Of a DNA stretch of 22,467 bases, positions 1-7,368 are shown piece by piece. A program made the position numbers and the translations under genes. The notes beneath the pieces were generated by a model. It was not told the origin of the DNA, searched no databases, and was given only the letters and a program-made list of their open reading frames with translations. Positions within the stretch are counted from its first letter, which is position 1; every line of letters starts with the position of its first letter. The stretch comes from Gammaproteobacteria bacterium (lineage in GTDB: Bacteria; Pseudomonadota; Gammaproteobacteria; Granulosicoccales; Granulosicoccaceae). The DNA lies in NCBI GenBank assembly GCA_019634245.1, contig JAHQVR010000356.1, positions 1-22,467 on the forward strand. The letters are read 5' to 3'.

Positions 1-2
1 AT

Positions 3-812
3 GTATTGAAGGCAGGTTATTCGCTCAGCGTGATGGGCAATCGCCGTCGGGAACCCGTTGAGCGGCTGGTGGGGCTTGGAGCCACCGAATGCACTAGTCC
101 CGCGGACGTCGCTGTGAACTCGGACATTGTGATTCTTTGCGTGACGACGTCGGATGCCGTCGAAGAGCTGGTGTTTGGCTCTGAAGGGTTGTTAAAAGGC
201 GCCAATCCGGGTTTGCTGCTGATAGATTGCGGCACATCTTCGCCCGATTCGACGCAGAGAATCAGCGAGGCGTTACAAAAAATTGATTGCTCGATGATGG
301 ATGTGCCGTTAGGAAAATCTGCGGCAGCGGCTGAAAGCGGAACGTTGAATATGATGGCAGGTGGCAGCGCTCGTGATTTTGAACGGGCTAAACCTCTACT
401 CGATACTATGTCGGAAAACCTCTTCCACCTTGGACCGGTTGGAACTGGTCATAAAATAAAACTAATCAACAACGCATTCTCAATGTCTGTGGCGGTGCTG
501 ATTGCAGAGCTTGTGAATGCGGCTAGAGCCACTGATGTGGATCTGCAATTATTGTTTGATGTCATGTCTTCTGGTCCTTTGAATAGCCAGTTTTTTGAGT
601 GGAACATGGAGGCATCGTTAACCGGTGATGAGTCGAAACTGCAATTTTCGTTGCAAAACGGACTCAAAGACATTGGGTACTTTGTTGACATGCTTAGACA
701 GCAGGGAATTGAACCGAATGTGCCGGCTGCGGCACAAGCAAAGCTTGAACAGGCGGTGTCGGATGGGCACGGCGAAGACTTCGTCGGTAGCTTAGCCAGG
801 CACTTAGCTTAA
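3..812 (+). CDS. Beta-hydroxyacid dehydrogenase family NAD(P)-dependent oxidoreductase, 5'-truncated
   Basis: The reading frame is open to the window edge and the visible product begins inside the Rossmann fold; the N-terminal GxGxxG dinucleotide site must lie upstream, so this is a partial gene. Seen: a substrate loop MMDVPLGKS followed by a GTLNMMAGG-type segment, and the family signature GxGxxxKxxNN, whose presumed catalytic Lys is encoded at 459-461. The C-terminal all-alpha domain is complete. Known: this family (3-hydroxyisobutyrate dehydrogenase, tartronate semialdehyde reductase GarR, sulfolactaldehyde reductase YihU) reduces small aldehyde acids in the cytosol. The DVPxG(K/R)(S/T) loop resembles YihU more than the DAPVSGG loop of HIBADH/GarR, as I recall those sequences. 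It lies 74 nt before a sugar-acid dehydratase on the same strand, so inference is that it reduces a semialdehyde from sugar-acid breakdown. The exact substrate cannot be assigned. Confidence 0.88.
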   Translation, partial: VLKAGYSLSVMGNRRREPVERLVGLGATECTSPADVAVNSDIVILCVTTSDAVEELVFGSEGLLKGANPGLLLIDCGTSSPDSTQRISEALQKIDCSMMDVPLGKSAAAAESGTLNMMAGGSARDFERAKPLLDTMSENLFHLGPVGTGHKIKLINNAFSMSVAVLIAELVNAARATDVDLQLLFDVMSSGPLNSQFFEWNMEASLTGDESKLQFSLQNGLKDIGYFVDMLRQQGIEPNVPAAAQAKLEQAVSDGHGEDFVGSLARHLA

Positions 813-886
813 TTGTTTTAGACAAGAGGTGTATGGATAGGTCATGCACTTGGTTTTTGAGTACGACTAAACAAGAGTAGGTTCTC

Positions 887-2440
887 ATGAGCGATAACGT
901 CACTCCACTGGTTTTTCATTCTGACAAGGATATTACCAATCCGGTCATTCGCTTGAGTGAGAAAGATACGGTGGGTGTTGCTCTGCGGCCTTTAAAAGTC
1001 GGAGAGACAGTTGATGGAGTCACCGTACAGCAACCCATATCCAAGGGGCATAAAATGGCCATGACCGATATTGATGCTGGTGAGCGTGTATACAAATACG
1101 CGCAGATGATCGGGGTAGCGAGTGAGAAAGTGACTGCAGGTTCTCATGTCCATAGTCACAATTTAGATTTTCAGTTAAGCGATAGTGATTATCAATTTGG
1201 CACCGATGTTCGTCCAGTTGACATCGCTTGTACGGATCATTTCATGGGGTTTCATAGGCCAGATGGCCGGGTAGGTACACGTAACTTCATTGCGGTGATC
1301 AGCAGTGTCAATTGTTCAGCGACCGTCGCTCATCGCATGGCTGCGGGGATCAATGCATCTGATGTGCTGAAAAACTATCCGAATATCGATGGCGTTGCGG
1401 CCTTCACCCATGGTACAGGTTGTGGTCTGGCCGATAGCGGCGATGGCTTTGATAATCTGCAACGCGTATTTGCCGGTATCGCTCAGCATCCGAATGTGGG
1501 AGGTGTTGTGTTTGTGGGGCTGGGCTGCGAGGTTAGTCAAATCAGTGGAACACTCAAAGCCCATGCACTGGCTCAAGGGCCGCTTCTGCGAACCATGAAT
1601 ATTCAAACCATTGGCGGGCATAGAAAAACTATTGAGTATGGTTGTTCACTAATTACAGAGATGCTGGAGGAGGTGAACTCGCTGGCTCGTTCGCAAGCAC
1701 CCGCTTCGTCGCTCACGTTGGCGCTGCAATGCGGTGGCTCTGATGCGTGGTCGGGTATCACTGCTAACCCTGCATTAGGCTACGCCAGTGATCTGTTGGT
1801 TCGCCAAGGCGGCACCGTAGTGTTAGCCGAGACCCCTGAAGTCTATGGTGCAGAGCACCTGTTGACCCAACGCGCTGTTGAAGAAAATGTGGGTCGAGAC
1901 CTGATTGATCGAATCGATTGGTGGCAAGCCTATGTGAGCCGCAATTTTGGTTCTATGGATAACAACCCCTCGCCTGGTAACAAGCTTGGTGGCCTGACCA
2001 CCATTTTGGAGAAATCTCTCGGCGCTGTCGCCAAGGGTGGAACTACACCGTTGACTGCAGTGTATCGATATGCAGAACGCATTGAAAAAACGGGGTTTGT
2101 GTTTATGGATTCTCCCGGTTACGATCCCGCTTCTGTGACGGGGCAGATTGCTGGCGGGTGTAATCTTGTGGCCTTCACCACTGGACGGGGCTCAACGTTC
2201 GGCAGTAAACCGGCTCCTTGCCTGAAGATTTCAACCAATACCGATATGTATGATCGGCTGGAGGATGATATGGATATTAATGCCGGAAGCATTGTCAGCG
2301 ATGGTGATTCGATTGAAATTGTAGGCAATCGAATTTATCAAAGATTGCTGGAGGTGGCCTCTGGCTCGGCAACATTGAGCGAATCGCACGGGCTGGGTGA
2401 CAACGAATTTGTACCCTGGCAAATCGGCGCCACTATGTAG
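887..2440 (+). CDS. Altronate/galactarate dehydratase family protein (UxaA/GarD family)
   Basis: The product is 517 residues, close to the full length of UxaA and GarD. Residues about 22-92 form a SAF-like N-terminal domain ending in a GSHVHSHNL segment. The catalytic part begins at GFHRPDGRVGTRN (121-133) and carries HGTGCG (175-180), GLGCE, a GGSDAWSGITANPALG block and a late GGCNLVAFTTGRG block, all typical of the family. Known: these are iron-dependent lyases that dehydrate D-altronate to 2-keto-3-deoxygluconate or galactarate to 5-keto-4-deoxyglucarate in the cytosol. The sequence does not let me choose between these substrates. The ATG at 887 has a modest AGG element six bases upstream. 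It follows a beta-hydroxyacid dehydrogenase on the same strand, an association reminiscent of gar operons, and is closed by a strong terminator. The fusion of SAF and catalytic parts is normal for this family. Confidence 0.93.
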   Translation: MSDNVTPLVFHSDKDITNPVIRLSEKDTVGVALRPLKVGETVDGVTVQQPISKGHKMAMTDIDAGERVYKYAQMIGVASEKVTAGSHVHSHNLDFQLSDSDYQFGTDVRPVDIACTDHFMGFHRPDGRVGTRNFIAVISSVNCSATVAHRMAAGINASDVLKNYPNIDGVAAFTHGTGCGLADSGDGFDNLQRVFAGIAQHPNVGGVVFVGLGCEVSQISGTLKAHALAQGPLLRTMNIQTIGGHRKTIEYGCSLITEMLEEVNSLARSQAPASSLTLALQCGGSDAWSGITANPALGYASDLLVRQGGTVVLAETPEVYGAEHLLTQRAVEENVGRDLIDRIDWWQAYVSRNFGSMDNNPSPGNKLGGLTTILEKSLGAVAKGGTTPLTAVYRYAERIEKTGFVFMDSPGYDPASVTGQIAGGCNLVAFTTGRGSTFGSKPAPCLKISTNTDMYDRLEDDMDINAGSIVSDGDSIEIVGNRIYQRLLEVASGSATLSESHGLGDNEFVPWQIGATM

Positions 2441-2450
2441 TGTAATGGCA

Positions 2451-2481
2451 AAAAAAAGGATGCATCGCTGCATCCTTTTTT
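2451..2481. terminator. Strong bidirectional intrinsic terminator
   Basis: A perfect 13-bp inverted repeat (2452-2464 and 2469-2481) has core GGATGCA and a TCGC loop. An A-run lies on the left and a T-run on the right, so RNA from either strand forms a stem followed by U residues. It sits 10 nt after the dehydratase stop and 22 nt beyond the stop of the convergent barrel gene, so it can end both transcripts. Confidence 0.93.
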
Positions 2482-2503
2482 GTCTGTGTGTTTGTGAGGG
2501 GAG

Positions 2504-3289
2504 TTAGTAGCGAAAATTCAGCGTCACACCCGCCGTTTCACCGGTAATTTCCAAGACTTCAACATTCTCATAGTTGGCAGCCAGTGAAAGCTTTTGTCCA
2601 AAGAAGTATTCGGCTCGAAGTTCATAGGCGTTGCGCGTGGTCGTATCCACTTTTAGATGGTTGTATTGGGCGCCCAGACTAAACCTGCTGTTGTAGAAAT
2701 AGTCGATTCCGCCCATGGCAGAGTATCCGTCCAAGTCACCGGATTGGATGTACCCGACGCCAAAGTCGTAGGTTAACCAGCCAGTGTTGGCACCATAGGG
2801 TGCGGCATAGTGAAGTTCGGCCAGATAGTGATCAAAATCAGACTCCTCCATGGTCTCATAAGCGAAGGTGGCAGAGGACGATATTCCAAGATATTGTCCT
2901 AGGCCGATCCGATATTCGTCTTCACCTTCTGACGGAGTTAAGTACCCGGCGTCGAAATACATGCCACTGGCTAGCACAAAACGTCCAGTGACTTCGGTTT
3001 GTTCCACATCATCTCCACCATCATCGCTAGACGCTTGTAGTTGAGAGACTGAAAAGAAACTTGCGCGGTTAATAAAGCTCGCCTCTCGCAGCGGAATATC
3101 AAAAGTCGATACAGATCCTGAATGAACCGTTAAACCAAAATAATTTGCATCTGCAGAACTGCTCTCACCAGCAAAACTGGTTTCCGCTTGCATAGTTCCA
3201 ACAAAGCCTTCCAACAGATAACTATCTTCGCTTAGTGCAGCCGAACTGGCGGTAGTAGCCAGGGCGATAAATGCGATTCTCTTGATCAT
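2504..3289 (-). CDS. Predicted outer-membrane beta-barrel protein (putative porin)
   Basis: The product is 261 residues. It starts with a signal peptide (MIKR, a hydrophobic stretch, then an Ala/Ser-rich cleavage region near residues 16-20). The mature part is a series of amphipathic alternating strands rich in Tyr, Gly, Ser and acidic residues with no transmembrane helix. It ends in LNFRY, a terminal aromatic of the type recognised by the BAM complex. Inference: an outer-membrane barrel, perhaps of the putative-porin type; neither the substrate nor true pore function can be read from sequence. It is transcribed divergently from the xylanase with a 192-nt shared upstream region containing an inverted repeat, so the two may be co-regulated. 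No convincing Shine-Dalgarno is seen before the ATG at 3289. An alternative is a non-pore barrel adhesin-like protein. Confidence 0.75.
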   Translation of the reverse strand: MIKRIAFIALATTASSAALSEDSYLLEGFVGTMQAETSFAGESSSADANYFGLTVHSGSVSTFDIPLREASFINRASFFSVSQLQASSDDGGDDVEQTEVTGRFVLASGMYFDAGYLTPSEGEDEYRIGLGQYLGISSSATFAYETMEESDFDHYLAELHYAAPYGANTGWLTYDFGVGYIQSGDLDGYSAMGGIDYFYNSRFSLGAQYNHLKVDTTTRNAYELRAEYFFGQKLSLAANYENVEVLEITGETAGVTLNFRY

Positions 3290-3373
3290 GAGTAACTAGC
3301 CGAAAAGAAAGTGGGACTAGAAGAGCAATAAACGAGCCAGTCGCAGAGTGCAGAAATAGTCGTAAAATTGACG

Positions 3374-3393
3374 CAACGTTAGATGTAACGTTG
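3374..3393. promoter_or_regulatory. Inverted repeat with two AACGTT cores; candidate operator
   Basis: CAACGTT, a 6-nt spacer AGATGT, then AACGTTG form a perfect 7-bp inverted repeat. Each arm also contains the self-complementary hexamer AACGTT. It lies about 85-105 nt from either divergent start (barrel gene and xylanase). Centre-CG palindromes of this kind are typical of LacI-family sugar regulators (established for the family), so this may be the site controlling both genes. A TTGACG element at 3368-3373 directly abuts it, but I see no well-spaced -10 partner. No regulator gene is in the window. Confidence 0.45.
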
Positions 3394-3481
3394 TGCCATA
3401 AAATTACCTTAAATGACTACTGCGTTTTACTGCATGTCACTGTAAGGTGCTACATCTTGCATAACACTCGGAAACGCAACC

Positions 3482-6217
3482 ATGAAATGGATGGCAATTA
3501 CTGTGGCCATGTTGGTGCCGCAATTACTCTTTGCCGATGGTAATTCACCCTCAGTCCCAACTGGATTAACCGGAACTGTTGATGGTGGCCGTGTGGTACT
3601 ACATTGGAATGCTTCCACCGACGATGAAGGGGTGGAGGGCTATAACGTGTATCGTGACAATCAATATATCGATACCGTTTTGCAAACACGTTATGAAGGG
3701 GCCATCGACGATTCTCGCGTCAATCAGTTTCATGTAGTTGCATTTGATGCGGAACCAAGAAATTTTTCAGCTGCATCTGAATCCATATCACTACCTGCTG
3801 ATTTGATACCAGATGATCTAACAATTCCGCCTTCTGTACCCAGCGCGTTAGTAGGTGACATTAACGGCGAAACAGTAAATTTAAGTTGGGCTGCGTCAAC
3901 GGATGATGAATCTGTTCAGGGGTACAACATCTACCAGAACAATAGCTATGTCAGTACCGTTTTTGAACCCTCTTATACTGGCACTGTAAGCCCTGGGCAG
4001 CAGTATGCGTACTACATCGTTGCGTTCGACATTAGGACTAATTTTTCAGATCGATCCGAAACTCTATTTCTGCCCGATATAGGCAATGTCGATACCTCCG
4101 TTCCGCCTAGCACACCCAGCGGTCTATCTGGAAGCGTCACGGAAAATGGCTCCACCCTAAGCGTGGAGTTCAACTGGGACCCATCAACAGATGATCGCGG
4201 GGTTTCTGGGTATAACGTCTATGTGAATGATGGATATCGAGACACGGTATTCACAACCAGCTATGTTGACGCAGTGGCGATAGGAGAGGCTAATGACTAC
4301 AGCGTGGTGGCGTTTGATATAGATGGTAATTTTTCCGCGCGATCCGATGGGCTGACCTTGCCTGAACCCAGCGGTGAAGTTGACACTCAGTCACCGCCGA
4401 CCAGCCCCACAAATTTATCCGGCACTGTTGAATCCTTGGGTGATGAAGACCGTGTGACTTTAAACTGGAGTGCATCGACCGACAATATTCGTGTAGTGGG
4501 ATACAACATCTATCGAAACGACAGTTACGAAACCACGGTATTCACTACCTCGCACTCGATGCTAGTAAACGCCGGATCGGTAAACACGTTTTTTATCGTG
4601 GCCTTTGATCAGCACAGTAATTTTTCTAATGCATCTGAAGCGCCCCGACTAACCTTACCTAATTCTGATGGCAACCAGGCCCCTTATTTTGTCAATCTTG
4701 AAGATCAGATCGTGACCGTGGGGCTCAACTGGGACATGGTGATAGAGCCTAAAGATAGCGATGGTGATGTCCCTGGGTTGTTTATCGGCGCTTTGCCAGA
4801 AGGAATGCAGTCGATTGATAACCTTGATGGTACTCGAACACTCAGCTGGCAACCGCTGCAGCCCGCTGTTGGTATCTACTCAATTACATTCACGGCGTTT
4901 GATGCTAAGGATTCGTCGATAAGAACTGTCAGGACGATCACTTTAGATGTTCAACTACCTGATGATCTGTCGATAATCCCCAACCGGCCACCCACCATTG
5001 ATGCTCTGCCAGCCTATGTCATACGTTACGGGGATACCGTGGTCATGCGTGTGAAGGCGGTAGATGCAAATGGCACAGTGCCTAATCTTTCAATGAATAA
5101 CTTGCCTGATGATGCTAGCTTTGAGGTGTATCCGTTAGATCCGAGAATTCGCGTCCTGCGCTGGCAAACCGATGAATCCGATCAGGGTATACAAGTGTTG
5201 AATTTCCGTGCAACCGATGCCGAGGACGATAATCTGGTAGCGGAAGGTTCAACCACCATAGAGGTTAAAACGCCAGCTGATTTTATCCGTGATGGTGAGA
5301 GACTCAAGGATCTTGCTACTCAGAATGGGATCCAGTTTGGCTATGCATCTTTGTTGGAAATTACTGAGCAGGCCGATGGCGATTTGTATGCGGCGATCGC
5401 TGCAGATGAGTTTAATTTGGTGACTCCCGAAAACTCAATGAAATGGGGTTATATAAACCCAGAGCCTGGAGAGTATCGGTTTGAAGATGCGGACAACTTG
5501 GTGAGTTTTGCGGCTTCTAATGATATGCAGCTGCACGGGCATGCATTGGTTTGGTATACGCAAATACCTCAGTGGGTACAAGATTCTAACGTCAGTGACC
5601 GTGAAGCTCTAATGAATGAGTTCATTGATACCATGCTCGACAGATACCCAGATGTGGCCCTATGGGATGTGGTTAACGAGGCGTTGGAAGATGATGGTAG
5701 CTTTCGAAATTCGGTTTGGTTCGAAGCCATGGGTGCAGAGCATGTAGACAAGGCCTTTCGTCGTGCGCGTGAAGCCGATGCCAATGCCGAGTTAATCTAT
5801 AACGATTATGACATTGGAATGGCAGGGCCTAAAGCCGATGCGATGATCGACCTTGTCGCCGGTTTGGTACAAAATGGCGTACCCATCGATGGTGTTGGAT
5901 TTCAGATGCATCTGAACTCGGATTTCGATGCATTTGATGAAGTCAGTACAAATTTTCAACGGGTGGCTGATTTGGGTTTGGATGTGTACATCACAGAACT
6001 GGATGTGGTGTTGCAGCCCGGTGACACTGCGGCAGATCAAGCGGCTGTCTATGAAGGTGCTGTTGATGCCTGCTTGAGCCAGAATCGTTGTAAAGCGGTG
6101 CAGATTTGGGGCTTCACCGATCGCTATACTTGGCGTCGGCCCAATCCAGCTTTGATCCTGGATGAGCAATACCAGCCTAAGCCAGCCTACACGGCACTAC
6201 AGTCGGTGCTTAAATAG
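3482..6217 (+). CDS. Secreted multidomain GH10 endo-1,4-beta-xylanase
   Basis: The product is 911 residues. An N-terminal signal peptide (about 1-18, ending LLFADG) is followed by four fibronectin-III-like repeats (about 25-105, 117-198, 207-294, 304-393), each with an STDD/STDN...GYN(V/I)Y core and an AFD...NFS ending. Two Ig/cadherin-like modules follow (about 398-491 and 501-597), then a GH10 catalytic domain (about 600-911). Catalytic residues are visible: acid/base Glu733 in DVVNEAL and nucleophile Glu839 in YITELD, plus the HGHALVWY substrate motif at 685-692. Known: GH10 enzymes retain configuration and cut xylan backbones, tolerating substituted chains. The catalytic domain is at the C-terminus and no carbohydrate-binding module is recognisable, so the long N-terminal stalk may present the enzyme or bind polymer. 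The ATG at 3482 has a GGAA element about 9 nt upstream. Confidence 0.96.
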   Translation: MKWMAITVAMLVPQLLFADGNSPSVPTGLTGTVDGGRVVLHWNASTDDEGVEGYNVYRDNQYIDTVLQTRYEGAIDDSRVNQFHVVAFDAEPRNFSAASESISLPADLIPDDLTIPPSVPSALVGDINGETVNLSWAASTDDESVQGYNIYQNNSYVSTVFEPSYTGTVSPGQQYAYYIVAFDIRTNFSDRSETLFLPDIGNVDTSVPPSTPSGLSGSVTENGSTLSVEFNWDPSTDDRGVSGYNVYVNDGYRDTVFTTSYVDAVAIGEANDYSVVAFDIDGNFSARSDGLTLPEPSGEVDTQSPPTSPTNLSGTVESLGDEDRVTLNWSASTDNIRVVGYNIYRNDSYETTVFTTSHSMLVNAGSVNTFFIVAFDQHSNFSNASEAPRLTLPNSDGNQAPYFVNLEDQIVTVGLNWDMVIEPKDSDGDVPGLFIGALPEGMQSIDNLDGTRTLSWQPLQPAVGIYSITFTAFDAKDSSIRTVRTITLDVQLPDDLSIIPNRPPTIDALPAYVIRYGDTVVMRVKAVDANGTVPNLSMNNLPDDASFEVYPLDPRIRVLRWQTDESDQGIQVLNFRATDAEDDNLVAEGSTTIEVKTPADFIRDGERLKDLATQNGIQFGYASLLEITEQADGDLYAAIAADEFNLVTPENSMKWGYINPEPGEYRFEDADNLVSFAASNDMQLHGHALVWYTQIPQWVQDSNVSDREALMNEFIDTMLDRYPDVALWDVVNEALEDDGSFRNSVWFEAMGAEHVDKAFRRAREADANAELIYNDYDIGMAGPKADAMIDLVAGLVQNGVPIDGVGFQMHLNSDFDAFDEVSTNFQRVADLGLDVYITELDVVLQPGDTAADQAAVYEGAVDACLSQNRCKAVQIWGFTDRYTWRRPNPALILDEQYQPKPAYTALQSVLK

Positions 6218-6221
6218 GCTA

Positions 6222-6257
6222 AAGTTGGCCTGACCACCGTGTTCTGCAGGCCAACTT
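6222..6257 (+). other. Perfect stem-loop between xylanase stop and the next start
   Basis: An 11-bp perfect inverted repeat (6222-6232 with 6247-6257, core AGTTGGCCTG) has a 14-nt loop. There is no U-tract after it, so it is not a canonical intrinsic terminator. It ends one base before the GTG proposed to start the downstream channel gene and therefore covers that gene's ribosome-binding region. It could protect the xylanase mRNA end, weakly terminate, or limit translation of the next gene. Confidence 0.6.
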
Positions 6258-6258
6258 C

Positions 6259-7368
6259 GTGATCGAACAAATTGGGATGTTCCTGGTACAGCATCAGGTA
6301 TTTTCATATCTGATGCTGGTAGCGCTTGTGCTGGTTATGCTCATGGCCAAACCACTGGTGGCCGCGTTGACGAGAGATGATATCGACGATTCTCATCAGC
6401 AAGATCGCGTGAATCTTCTTAGAGGATTGAGTGTGCTATTGGTGGCAGTATTGGCATACTTCGTTCTGTTTGATCGAGGTCAGGGTGCACCGCTTGCTCA
6501 AAGTTTTGCTATTCGCTTACTTTATATTCTCGTTGTTCTGTATTTGAGTTATCTGGCGGCTTTTTTGTGCAACCGCTTTGTAAAAAATCGCTATGGCCGG
6601 CCAGTGCAAACAGGAGACTCTGTCCGAGTGTCCGACACCTATGCTTCTCGAGCACTGAGTATTTTTGCTAGCGTGTTCATTGGCGTTATCGCGCTTATAT
6701 CTATTGTACGAATTGCCGGTTTCAGTTCCTTGCTGGAGGCTGGAGGTGTGCTGGGTTTCGTCGGTGTGTTTTTGGCATTGACTCAGGGGGCTTGGGCTCC
6801 GGATATCATCAGTGGGCTGATTATTCTAAACAGTAAACTCCTCCAGGAAAAAGATGTTATTAGGCTCACTGATAACGGTGAGACCATTCTGGCGATTGTG
6901 TTTCGTACACGTGCATTCCATACTGAGCTTCGGAACTTGGTAGATAACCATCGAATGATGGTGCGGAATTCTAAAATTCGAGATTACACGGTACATAATT
7001 TGTCTAGATTCGCTTCGGCGAGAGGTTTGCGCGAGAATCTCAGTTTTAAAATTGGTTATGCCACTGACCCAACGGTCATAAAATCAATGTTTAATGACGC
7101 GTTCATGGCAGCTTGTGATGATGCTGATATATCGCTGGAGGCTCAGTATCCGTTGGAGATTCGTGTTCAGGACACAGGTGATCACGCAGTGGAGTGGCGC
7201 ATTTACTACTACACCAAGGATGAGTTGGCGCTAATTAAGACGCGTCAGTTGTTTCGTGAGTATGTACTGGAAAAAAGTGTGGAGCACGGCGTCGATTTAT
7301 CGACGCCGTTAACCATGGAGCTGGGAGGCGGTGCTCCCAATTCCATTGCTACCGCAGTCGCGGATTAG
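6259..7368 (+). CDS. MscS-family mechanosensitive ion channel protein (divergent)
   Basis: The product is 369 residues. Four or five hydrophobic segments (about 16-36, 54-72, 83-104, 132-152, and a pore-like helix 160-190 with GGVLGFVGVFLALTQ) are followed by a cytosolic beta domain. The pore helix region and the following DIISGLIIL...DVIRL segment match the TM3/beta-domain junction of MscS-like channels, but the Gly/Ala packing pattern is looser than in E. coli MscS. Inference: an inner-membrane osmotic-pressure or small-ion channel of the wider MscS family. The start is uncertain: GTG at 6259 gives the longest frame and ATG at 6277 is an alternative; neither has a clear Shine-Dalgarno, and a stem-loop lies directly upstream. 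The 3' end overlaps the convergent crystallin gene by 20 nt. It may be read through from the xylanase gene, 41 nt upstream. Confidence 0.85.
   Translation: MIEQIGMFLVQHQVFSYLMLVALVLVMLMAKPLVAALTRDDIDDSHQQDRVNLLRGLSVLLVAVLAYFVLFDRGQGAPLAQSFAIRLLYILVVLYLSYLAAFLCNRFVKNRYGRPVQTGDSVRVSDTYASRALSIFASVFIGVIALISIVRIAGFSSLLEAGGVLGFVGVFLALTQGAWAPDIISGLIILNSKLLQEKDVIRLTDNGETILAIVFRTRAFHTELRNLVDNHRMMVRNSKIRDYTVHNLSRFASARGLRENLSFKIGYATDPTVIKSMFNDAFMAACDDADISLEAQYPLEIRVQDTGDHAVEWRIYYYTKDELALIKTRQLFREYVLEKSVEHGVDLSTPLTMELGGGAPNSIATAVAD

Noticed and set aside
813..886. TTGTTTTAG / CTAAACAA complementarity flanking the gap between the first two genes
   Set aside because: The match is imperfect, AT-rich and far apart; more likely chance than a regulatory structure.
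5792..6169. 125-codon open frame on the minus strand inside the xylanase gene
   Set aside because: It lies opposite the conserved GH10 catalytic domain, has no recognisable protein features, and is best explained as a shadow frame.
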